The position numbers and the translations under genes were made by a program. The notes beneath the pieces were generated by a model. It did not search any database. It worked only from the letters and a program-made list of their open reading frames with translations, and was not told the DNA's origin. This document shows positions 25,541-37,400 of a stretch of 64,000 bases of DNA, piece by piece. How positions within the stretch are numbered: the stretch's first letter is position 1; every line of letters starts with the position of its first letter. The stretch comes from Mercenaria mercenaria (Eukaryota; Mollusca; Bivalvia; Venerida; Veneridae), in NCBI RefSeq assembly GCF_021730395.1, contig NC_069363.1, positions 49,529,001-49,593,000 on the forward strand, written 5' to 3'.

Positions 25541-26830
25541 GGCCGCGAAATACTGTAAAATAGCCCATACCAATTGGACTAGTTTAAAGGGCCCGCAGAA
25601 AAAAGGGAGGTCAATTTGCACAAGTACCCATATGACTATTCTATAGGGCCACAGTAAAAACACGAAAATATTTAAAAAAACCCTTTTCTGACTAATGACT
25701 ATTTTTATTAGTTCCTCTGGCCAATGTGCAAATTTTAAAAAATTAAATTTTACTGTAGCCAATGTTACTTTTGATGAAAGTAAGATTGTTATATTAAAGT
25801 TTTTTTCATTTTGGCCCAAAGGGGACACAAATAAAATAGCATCTAGTCAAAAAGGGGATTTTTGAACTGTTTTACGTGTATTTACTGTGCCTTAATGACT
25901 AGTCAGTATTTTTGTTTTTAAAGACTCTATTCACTGTATCAAAAGGGCATCGAAAATAGTTCCTCTATACAAATGTTTTCACTGCGGGCCCTAGGAACTA
26001 TCAAGGCATATTTCACTATTTGGGGGCTTCACCCCCTGGGCCCTTTTCCGTCAGGAAGTATTTGATCCTATTAATAAGTGTACTTTCTGCGGCCAAAAAG
26101 GGATAGTCAGAAGCGTATTGGCTATATTGACGTCTATTTTACTGTGGCCCAAAGATGAACCCAATCTGAAGGGTATTTTTGGGATATTAATTTTAAAAAA
26201 TTTTCAAAAACCCTTCAGATTGGGCATCTTGGCCACAGAAAAAAGACGTCAATATAGCACCAATACGCTTCTGAAATACTGCCCTTTTGGGGCCCAGAAA
26301 ATACACTTGTTTTAAATTAAAAGGCAATACTTCCCAGACGCGCCTAAAAGGGAAAGTAAAAAGCCCCAAAACTGTAAATATGCCTCGACTATTAAACCCA
26401 TGGGCCCCAGTGAAAAAAATTTGATAAGCAAAACTATTTTTTTGACTAGTCACCTATGACACAGTGAATAACTCTATTAAAAAACAAATACTGCTAGTCA
26501 AATGCCCCAGTAATACAAAAAATAGTTTAACAAAACCTCTTCTGACTAATGACAATTCTTTTTAAAAATGTCCTCTGCCAAAGGAAAACACTTAAATATA
26601 ACAAAACTTTCTTCCATCACTATAACATAGGGGACAGTAAATAAATTTAATATAGCACTTTGGCCAAGGGCACTAATAAGAAAGTCAAACTACAAAGAGG
26701 GTTTTTTGAAAAATTTACGTGAAATTTTCTGTGCCATAAAGAACTAGTCAAGGGGGCTTTGTTCCCTATTTCTTCCTTTTATTTGCCATAAGAACAGTCA
26801 AATTGGTACTGGTGCTATTTTTCAGTATTT
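25541..26830. repeat. Centre of the giant inverted repeat
   Basis: Sequence left of about 26190 is mirrored on the right. TCAGAAGCGTATTGG at 26107 pairs with its complement ending at 26274, CCCAATCTGAAGGG at 26159-26173 pairs with 26211-26224, and GTATTTTTGTTTTTAAAGAC with CTATTCACTGT near 25915 pairs with 26460-26500. The loop at the centre is about 37 bases. Satellite-related words persist but the unit period is lost. Confidence 0.8.
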
Positions 26831-29800
26831 CTGCGGCCTAAAACAAACAAAGGAACTTGGGCATATTACCACATTTACCCGGGCCATATTTAACTATCAT
26901 ACGGAATTTGGGGGTTTATACCGGGCCATATAGAACAGTCAGATAGGAACTTGGGCTAATTCACCTTTATTTTACTGTGGCCATATTTAACTGTCAATCG
27001 GGAAATTGTGTTTTTTTCACCTTTATTTTCTGTGGGCCCAATTTAACTATCAATCGGAATTTTGGGGCTAATTTTCCTCTATTTACTTTGGGGCCCTACT
27101 GAAATCATATCGGAACTTGGGTTAAGTTTTACCCTTTAATTAAAGGGGCCATATTCAACTAGCATATCGAAAATTGGGGCTATATTTTACCTACTTTCGT
27201 GGGCCCAAAGACTAATCATAACGGAACTTGGGTTTATTGACCCTTTTTTACTGTGGCCATTGCAACTAGTCAACGGAACTTTGTGCATATTGACCTCATT
27301 TTCGGGCCAACGTACTAACATATGGAACTTGGGGTTATATTGACCCTTTTTTACGTGGCCATACGTACAAAAAATTTGGAACTTGCGTATATTGACCTTC
27401 ATTCTTCGCCATATGAACTAGTCAATCGAACTTGGTGTTAAAATTCACCTTTATTTCTGTGGGCCCTATTCAAATAGTCATAACGGAACTTGGTGCTTAT
27501 TGACCCAATTTCTGTGGCCTTTCAACTAATCATACGGAAATGGGACAAATTACCCATTTTTCTGGGTCTCTAACAAATCATACGGAACTTGGGATATGAC
27601 CTTTATTTCGTGGCCATAAAACGCAATTTCAACTTTGGGTTAATGACCCCATTTACTGGGCCAATGAAAATACAAGGACGGGCTATTTGCCTCTAACTGG
27701 GCCAAACGAACACAACGGAACTTGGGTTTTAGTTGACCTTTATTTTTGTGGCATATTGAACTATTCAATCGGAACTTGGTGCAATGAACTTCATTTTCTG
27801 TGGCCATAAGAACTACAGAAAAGGGACTTGTGCATATTTACCTCTATTACGTGGCCGATTGAAAACTACGAACTTGGTGTTAATTTCCCCCATTTACTGG
27901 GCCAATTGAACAGTGATATCGGGAAATTGGGGGTTAATTTTACCTTCATTTACTGGGCCATATTGAACATGAAATCGGAACTTGGGTTTTTAAGACCTTT
28001 TATTTACTTGGGCCCATAAATTTTCCCCCCCAAACGGAACTTGGTTAATTGACCTTCAATTAAAGGGCCATATTGCACTATCTATCGGAACTTGATGCTA
28101 TAAACCCTATTTACTGGGCCCAAAGTACAATCATATCGGAACTGGTGTTTATTAAACCCTTCATTTTCTGTGGCCATATTGAAAATAGTCAATCGGAACT
28201 TGCTGTTTAATTTACTTTTCTTTACTGTTTGGGCCATATAAACTAGTCATATCGGAACTTGATGCATATTGACCTTTTTTACTGTGGCCTATTCAACTAG
28301 CATATCGGAACTTTATGCATTTACCTCTATTTACTGTGGCCATATTTAACAGTCTATCGAACTTATTCTAAATTTACCCTAATTTTCTGTCCATTTCAAC
28401 TAGTCATATCGGAACTTGGGGCTATACGTTCGTTTTAGGGGGCCAACTTTCTACCAAAATCGGAAATTTGGGGTTTAATTCACCTTTATTTACTGTGGCC
28501 AATTCACACAAACGGGGAACTTTTGGTGTTTTTTTGACCTCCCTTTACTGTGGGCCCAATTTAACAATCATACGGGAAATTGGGGCTATAACCTCATTTA
28601 CTGTGGCCATACGACTAATCTATCGGAACTTGTGAATATGACCTGTATTTCTGTGGGCCTACGACAACATACGACCTTGGGTTATATTTTACCTTCATTT
28701 TCTTTTGGGCCCAATTCACTGCTATCGGAACTTGGGGCTATATTGACCTCTTTACTGTGGGCCCTACGTACTAACATACGGAACTTGGGGTTTTATTACC
28801 TCGTTTACTGTGGCCAAATTTTTCCTAGTCCCATTCGAAATTGATGCTAACTGACCCTATTTACGTGGGCCCAAAGTACAATCAATCGGAAATTGTGTTA
28901 ATTGACCTTATTACTGTGGGCCCCAAAATGTACTAATCAATTGGAAATTGCTGTTTTAAATTTACCTTATTTTCTGTGGGCCCTAAAAGAACAGTCATAT
29001 CGGAACTTTTTGTTATATTCACCTTCATTTACTTGGCCAATTTTAACAGCCATACGGAACTTGGTGCTAATTACCTCTATTTACTTGGGCCCTATTTAAC
29101 AGCAATCGGAACTTGGGGACATAATGCCTTTATTTACTGGCAAAACTGTACTAACATTCGGAACTGGTGTTTTGACCTTCTTTACTGTGGCCAAAGAACT
29201 AGTAATATTGGGAAATTGGTGTTTATTTACCTCCATTTACTGTGGGGCCCTAAAACTATCTGATAGGTACTTGGGCTATATTGACCCTATTACTGGGCCA
29301 TATTTCACTAGTCATATCGGGAAATTTGGTTTTATTTGACCTTCATTTACTGTGCCATATTGAAATATTTATTTCGGAAATTGGTTTTATATTAACTTCA
29401 TTACTGTGGGCCATATAGAACTAGCAGATAGGGACTTGGTGCTATAAATTTACCTTTATTTACGTGGCCAACCCCCTCGTCAATCGGGAAATTGGGTTAT
29501 ATAAAATTTTATTTTCTGTGGCCAATTAACAGTCATATCGGAACTTGGTGTTATTTACCTTCATTTACTGTGGCCAAATTTAACAGCCAATCGGAACTTT
29601 TGGGGTTAATTTACCTTTATTTACGGGCCATATTCAACTAGTCATATCGGGAAATTGGGGCTAAAAATTGACCTCTATTTACTGGGGCAAAAAGTACTAA
29701 TAACATCGAACTGGGGTTAAAATTGACCTTCATTTACTTTTGGGCCCTATTCAACAGTCAAAACGTAACTTGGGGAAAATTGACCTCATTACTGTGGCCA

Positions 29801-30330
29801 TATTGAACTATCATATCGGAACTTGGTCATATTGACCTCTATTTAAATGTGGCCATACTGTACAATCATATCGGGGAAATATGTTATTTGACCTTCCTTA
29901 CTGTGGCCATATTTTAAAATCCCAACGGAACTTCTGTTTAAATTTACTTTTTTCGTGGGCCATAAGAACTATCAATCGGGAAATTGAGCATATTGCCCCC
30001 TTTTCGGGGCCATATTCACTATCATATCGGAACTTGATGCTATATTGACTCTATTTACTGTGGGGGCCCAATTTAACAGCAAACGGAACTTGATGCAAAA
30101 TTTACCCTATTTCTGTGGCCAATTCAACAGTCAAACGGGAAATTGGTGCTATATTTACCCTTTTTACTGTGGGCCCTGCGTACAATCATATCGGGAACTT
30201 GGTGTTAATTTGACCTTTATTTACTGGGCCAATAAAGACATATTGGAACTTGGGGTTTTATTACCTTTTTTACTGGGCCCTAAAACAAGTGAGATAGGTA
30301 TTGGGCTATATTGACATCTATTTAGAACTA
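26831..30330 (-). repeat. Satellite array, same 57-bp unit in reverse, right arm
   Basis: The unit is the exact reverse complement of the left array (TCAACTAGTCATATCGGAA, CTTGGTGCTATATTGACC, TTTACTGTGGCC). About 60-65 units are estimated. The same homopolymer and deletion noise is present. Open frames here (for example 28902-29099 and 30045-30314) are repeat by-products. Confidence 0.9.
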
Positions 30331-31060
30331 TCCCCCTCTCCTCTTTAAAATTAAACTTCCATTAAAAATTCACCAATTCCCAAAAGGGGTTTTGAAAAAA
30401 TCTTACTAAGTATATTTCTGTTAAATAACGAAAAAAAGGGAATAACACTAAAAATTTACCAACCTGAACCTAAACATAAAACCCTTGATACGAAAATTCT
30501 AAAAAGACTTTTAAAACCAACCAGGATTGGGAGGAAAATTTCTCCTAACAAGAACGTACATAGTAAACTTTGTGGGAAAACTGAAGGGGGGTAATTCGAA
30601 AAACATCAAACCGCAACTGAAATAAAAAACTGGCCTCCCTTTATAGTGAAGCTTCCAACAATTTTCACTAAACCCCCATGGTTGCTGAAAATACCAAAAC
30701 AAGATTGTACTATATAACTATTGTTATTAATTAAAGGGGGAATAACCAAACATTTTAACCGGACACAAAAAAAAAAAGTTTAACACATTTTCCCCTTTAT
30801 AGTAAAACTTTCCCATGAAAAGCGGCTAAAATTTCCCAAAATTTTTTGCTTGCTGAGAAAACTCTCAACGATAACATAATTTCTGTATGTACGTTTTAAA
30901 AGTCAAAGGGCAATAACTCCGTGAAAAATCATCTGACCGGAACAACAAGTCTGTGAAGTTTCGCTATAGATTACAATCATCAGTGGGTACGTAGAAATAC
31001 TCCGGACAAGGAAGAATACGGGACGGACGGACGTAGTACCGGTCTTTTAGTGGTGTATAA
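30331..31060. mobile_element. Decayed tandem-repeat element beside the satellite
   Basis: AAGGGCAATAACTCCGTGAA, ACCGGAACAACAAG and GAAGTTTCGCTATAGATTAC, then GTACGTAGAAATACTCCGGA and GGGACGGACGGACG, form a typical clam tandem-repeat-element tail. Earlier units (30400-30850) are noisy: AAACCTTT and TAACTATTGTTA-type words recur. Confidence 0.5.
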
Positions 31061-31284
31061 CCTTCAGTATGGAATCTTCCGTATGGAAAAGAGTGTTTCC
31101 CTAAAACAAATGTTTCACAACAGTTTTTTGTATTTTCTTTTATATTTAGATATGACAGTGGCAGTCAGAGGCAATTTTTAATAGTTTTAAATGAAATCTG
31201 TCTCACGTTAATCAAAAAATTATTATTGTCTATCCAAATCGTGAAGAAACCAAACACAGGTGATTGCAAAACTGCAAAACAAGC

Positions 31285-31490
31285 ATGAATACTAAGGAGA
31301 ATGGTAAAACATGTTGCTTTAAAAAGTGTGATGTTAAAGGATTTCTTGATGATCGTATAGAGGTTAAAACTGTTCTTCCAAAATCTGGATTTGGAAAAAA
31401 TATAAAGAAGCAGTTTTTAGTGAATTGGCATCCAAATGGAGAAGCAGAATTCCATGTAGACTGTTGGGAGAAATTGTACTCATTATCAAG
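31285..31490 (+). CDS. Sirtuin exon 1: PARP-type zinc-finger-like N-terminus
   Basis: The first ATG after an in-frame stop at 31261 is at 31285. The 69 residues hold CCFKKC near residues 10-15 and FHVDCW near residues 59-64. This is a C-x(2-3)-C ... H-x2-C pattern with an aromatic residue after the last cysteine, as in PARP1 zinc fingers (HLDCF, HFSCF). Exon 1 ends at TCAAG with a GTTGGT donor, leaving phase 2; exon 2 restores the frame as S-R-S-K. The zinc-finger reading is inference from pattern. Known SIRT6/7 proteins lack such a domain. Confidence 0.75.
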
Positions 31491-34400
31491 GTTGGTTTCT
31501 TTGTATTCAAATTGTCTGGGATACCAATTTTGGCTTATTCATTGAAATTACATATGTTTGCTAGTCAAAATAATATGACGTTTAGATTGTTTTATATTTG
31601 TGATGGGCAATCTAAACGTCAAAACTTCGAAGGACCAAAATAATGGAGGTAAATTATGCAGATTACAGTCATGTAAAGTTACTGGTTTTATATCGCTTGC
31701 GCATATAGTGTGTAGACACGGTAAACGTTAATCGTGTACTGTAAAATTCGTATTTTTGGAAATTATTTGATCATTTTTACATAAATTAATGAGGATTGAA
31801 TCCCCTTTTGATACATGTAAACATATACTATTATATTTTCCTTGTTGTGTAGCATTTGACTACTTTCAGTAACATGAGACAACCAAATAAATGAATAATA
31901 ATTGTAAGTGTTGGTCAACAAAATTATTTATATTATAAGCCAGTATCATCTTTATATATGCAGTCAAATTATTTTATATTTTGGAAGGTCAAAGTCCAGG
32001 AAAGAGTCACCATGTATGACAAAGGAAGAGAAGACACTGGTAAAAACTGCTGATGATGCATCTGAACAGTTTGACAATAAAAGTAAAATCTTAGAGGAGG
32101 CAAAGAAAGCTGCTGAATGGATAAAGTCTGCCAGTCACTGTGTAGCATTTACTGGTATACCATGTTATGATTTATATTAACATTCTCCTCATGTATATTT
32201 TAATACATGATCATATTTATTTGGCATTCTGAGTGCAACTTAGCATCAAGATGTAGAAAACTAACAGAGGTTGGAAAGAAATTTTGCAGCTTCAATGAAA
32301 AATATTATACCTCTCAATGTCCATCAGACTTAATGCATTCTGTGTTCATGTACATAGACATTTAATATCAATAAAAAAAATTAATGGATAGTTTCCTCTT
32401 AAGCCAGTCTTGACATCATTTGTTTATGCATTACTTTATATATTTAAAATTTTACTTGAAGTGAAAAAAACCTTTTTGAACAAAAATCAAACTATGTGTC
32501 TAAGCCCTTTTGAAGAAGTTTTAATATTGAGAGTTAAGAATTATTTTATATTGATAAACTAGGCGCAGGAATATCAACATCGGCTGGTATTGGTGATTAC
32601 CGAGGAAAGGCTGGAAAATGGACAGAAGAAGACCAAAACAGAGTAATTATCAAGGCAACAGATTTAGCTGGTTCCCAGACTTGTGATGATGAGCCACCTA
32701 CCAAGAAGAGGAAGCAGGAATCAAGTCAGGACACCAGTGATGATGATGTGAAGGATGGTGATGAGGATGAAGAAGATGACGGTACTTGTTTTTTCTTTCT
32801 TTTATTGTCTTATCTTTCAGTTTATATTTTAAATTCCTTTTAATGTCTGGCATATTGTTTTTAATCCCCCGCCATGGCGGAGGGATTAAAGGAATGGTCT
32901 GCGTCCGTCCTTCCGTCCGTGTGTCCGTGCCCGCGAAATGATGGTTAAGTGACTGCATAACGGTACTTTCTCTTTGATGTCATTCATTCCGTTCTGTTTA
33001 TGTGACTATTTTTCTTTTTATGTGACTGTTAGAACAATAGAGAGAACAATGGGGGAGTCACATAAAGACCGTTTCGTTAGAACGTCCATCCTTCCGTCCG
33101 TCCTTCCGTCCGTAACAAAATCGTGTCCGGTCCATATCTTCTAAACCCCTTGAAGGATTTTCATGAAACTTGGGTCAAATGATCACCTCATCAAGACGAT
33201 GTGCAGAACCCATGAGTCAGCCTTGTCGGTTCAAGGTCAAGGTCACAACTCAAGGTCAAAGGTTTGAGCCTGCCATTTTGTGTCCGCTCTATATCTCCTA
33301 AACCCCTTGAAGGAATTTTATAAAACTTGGGTCAAATGATCACCTCATCAAGACGATGTGCAGAACCCATGAGTCAGCCATGCCGGCTCAAGGTCAAGGT
33401 CACAACTCAAGGTCAAAGGTTTGAGCCTTCCATTTTGTGTCCGCTCTATATCTCTTAAACCCCTTGAAGGAATTTTATAAAACTTGGGTCAAATGATCAC
33501 CTCATCAAGACGATGTGCAGAACCCATGAGTCAGTCATACCGGCTCAAGGTCAAGGTCACAGCTTAGGGTCAAAGGTTTGAACCTTCCATTTTGTGTCCG
33601 CTCTATATCTCCTAAACCCCTTGAAGGATTTTCATCAAACTTGGGTCAAACGATCACCTCATCAAGGCGATGTTCAGAACTTATGAGTCAGCCATGTCGG
33701 CTCAAGGTCAAGGTCACAACTGAAGGTCAAAGGTTTGAGCCTTCCATTTCGTGTCCGCTCTATATCTCCTAAACCCCTTTAAGGAATTTTATAAAACTTG
33801 GGTCAAATGATTACCTCATCAGAACGCTGTGCAGAAATTATGAGTCAACCATGCCAGCTCAAGGTCAAGGTCACAACTAAGGGTCGAAGGTTTGAGCCTT
33901 CCATTTGGTGTCTACTCTGTATCTCCTTAACCCCTTGAAGGATTTTCATCAAACTTGGGTCAAATGATCACCTTTTCAAGAACTCATGAGTCAGCCATGT
34001 CAACTCAAGGTCAAGGTCACAACTGAAGGTCAAAGGTTTCAGCTCTGTATCTCCTAAACCCCTTGAAGGATTTTCATGAAACTTTTGTCAAATGATCACT
34101 TCATCAAGACGTTTTGCAGAATTCATGAGTCAGCCATGTCAGTTCAAGGTCAAGGTCACAGCTAAAATCAAAGGTTTTACCCTTTCACTATCCATAGCAG
34201 TGGCGGGGGATTTAGCTGTCTTTCAGACTGCCTTGTCAATTATATGTTTGGAAAGTAACTTATTTGAAATTCTTTTTATTGTCCGTCTTTTTGTTCTGAG
34301 TTATATCTTTATTGTTCCTTAGTTTGTTTTAATTAAATTACATTTCAGTAAGCCTATGAAAAGTATGAAATGTAATATTGAAATCAGTGATGCGGGTATT

Positions 34401-37400
34401 TCTTTAGTCAAACTAATTTGACGTGATCCTAGGAAATATTGAGATAATTTTTTCATATGGGCAATATCTCCACTTGTATCAACACTTGAAAGACCTAAAT
34501 AGTGGAGGAAATTTCCGGTGAAATTTTCAGCATTGCCGACGCTTTACATGCTACAGGTTTAAATGCAGATTATTTCACAAATTGGCCATAAATCAATATA
34601 AAACTTTCATGTATCAAAAGGGGATTCAATTCCTCATTGATTTATGTAAAAATTATCAAATAATTTCCAAACTTACGAATTTTCTGGTGATTTAAACCGA
34701 TGTATGTACTGTACACGATTAACGTTTACCGCGTCTACACAGCATAATGTGCAAGTGATAAAACCAAAATCTTTAAATGACTGTGTACTGTGATTTATCC
34801 TCCATTACTTTGGTCCTTCGAAGTTTTGACGTTTAGATTGCCCCGTCACAAATATAAAACAATCTGAACGTCGAATTATTTTGACTAGGTATTTTTTATT
34901 ACAGGTGTCCCATATGAAAAATTAAGACCAACTTACACCCATGAAGCATTGTACAAACTGATGAAAAGTGGTTATCTGAAAAGTATAATTAGCCAAAATG
35001 GTGATGGTCTACACAGCTTATCGGGAATACTAGACGATAAAATATGTGAACTTCATGGGAATGTGTTTGTGGAAGTTTGTGAAAAGTGTGAACAGCGATA
35101 TCATCGCAAGTTTTATGTTCTGGATGATATAGGTAGTCAGTACTTTGAAGAGATTGAAGATTTTGGAGAATCCAGTGTTAAGAAGCCAAAATTTGCTGTA
35201 AAATGTGACCTCTGTGGTTTGAGTCACAGGACAGGACGTAAATGCGAAGTCAAGGTACAAGTTTTTTTCTTTTTATATCTCTGCCATAATCATTTAATAC
35301 TTTTTACAGCAGAACATATTCATTTAACTTTCTAATAGTGGCAAGCCTTAGACTTTTTAATCCTATATAAAAAATAAACAGATAAAGCTTAGCTGCTATA
35401 ATTACCAGTTCTGAAGTTTATTTTGTAAGAACTGCTTCCAGCTGTCTGCTTTCAGCTTGTCTGATTTTAAATCAGTAAGGTATTGCCACCATGTGATCAG
35501 CATTAGAACTAGTTAGCTCACCTGTAGTAGCCTTGAAACTTGTGTTTGTTTACTAAAATAGCATCATTAATATTTATGGGGGACTAACTGTCATAAACTT
35601 TGTGGTTGCATCAACCAACAATTTCATATATTGTTTACGAAAATAAAAAAATTTGTCAAAAGTTAAAATCTATGATTTCTTATCCCACAACTAATTTGTT
35701 TTGGCTGAAACCATGAAATTTCATGTCCAAGAAGTTAAATAACTTTGCAGTGTTGTTGATACATGACTGGATACAAATGTACTCAGATAAAGGCAAAAGT
35801 ATTTTGTTAGGATTATGACCCTTTCTGTTTAAAACTGGTATATCATGGATAAAGTTTTTATTAGATTCATCTTTATGTGAAAATTTTGATCAAGAGCCTT
35901 GAAAATTTATAACACATTTTCATCATAAGTGAGTGTAGTCAAAGAACAGTAACTTTTGCATTTTTGACAGAATTACTACTGTTTGCAGATTAAATTGCCC
36001 TTTCGCCTTTTCCTAAATTGATAGACTTGTACCTTTACGTCACAAAAGCATCAATGCTGAAGCTATTTTTGGATCCCGTCTCCACCTTTCCTATACGAGT
36101 AAAAAAAAACTGAATGAACTTGTTTACATTGGCTGTATGACCAAGAAATGATGATTTAAATACTGTTCGAACGGGTGTTTAACCGGAATGTAACAGATGT
36201 ACTAGATCTAATCTTCATTTAAAATTTAAATGAATCTTGCCACAATGCACACTTTACATTTACATAGATTTAGGTAGCGTGGATGTGAAAAAAAGACACT
36301 AGATCTACATTACAGGCCATTTTCTGCCTAAATTTCAGTACCTTTTGCTGCAGACTTTTCTTTTAAATATGTATCTCGTGTTTAGTTTTCACAATAATTA
36401 TAAAACGTGACTGACTCGAGCTGTTGGATTCGCTCATCATTGAAGTTTGATTCCAGGAACCGACCATGCCTCTTTAGTTGAATAAAGTCGGCAATTTCCT
36501 ACGGAATATGTGAGTCTTAGTCTAACTAATTTGGCGCGATCCTGGGAAACAGATAAATTCAGATAAAACTTACATGTATCAAACGGTAGTCCAAATAGTT
36601 GTACTCAAGAGTTGAATATCGTTATACTAGTATTTTTTGACTGGTCGATATCCCCTTTAGGTAGACAACACAAAATTTCAAAATGCAAAAATGTAAAATC
36701 GGTCTACCTGAGGTCTCATTATTTAGACTAATCAAAAGTGGGATTCAATTCCTCATAATTCCCCTTGACACGATTAACGAACGGCTACACATAAAGTGCA
36801 AGACTTAAAAACCAATAACTTTACATGACGGTGTGCTGTTATTTAACCTCATTTATTTTGGTCTTTTTAGAGTGACCGTCACAAATATATTAAAATAGAG
36901 AAAAGTGGAAACTTCACAGATCGCTCAACAAACTTAACGAATTATTTTGACTTATGTGAGTCTATAAATGGTTCTTTCCATGAACGAAGACAAGGCTTAT
37001 CAACTGCCTGTATGTGAATAACTGCAATAGTGTTTAAACGACTTCAAATAAATAGTAGATAAATTCACATGTATGTAAACCCACTTAAAAGATAAAAAAA
37101 ACTGGATCTATAATGGAGTTAGATTTGCGATAGTTAAGCTACGGAAGACTCTGCAAAATTTCTAATATCAAATAAATCAGTTTTTATTGGTATGACAATT
37201 AGATCTACAAGTATTATGTTGCTTGAAGGTTCAATGATACCTTTCTGTAAAACCTTGTATACCTTGCGTAGTTGGGAATTTCATCGATAATAATTGTTAT
37301 AACAAACAAGAAACGCTGTTTTCATTTGAACGTAACTGAAACATTCTATAATCTACTTTTAAAAATATCCATTATCGCCTCATTGCAATTTACAATGTAT

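Noticed and set aside
19236-25828. Dozens of 60-127-residue minus-strand frames with an LWPYS/IYCG pattern
   Set aside because: They follow the 57-bp satellite unit (19 codons); no start, splice or domain signal.
19200-30330. CRISPR-like array
   Set aside because: There are no unique spacers between repeats; it is a head-to-tail satellite in a eukaryotic genome.
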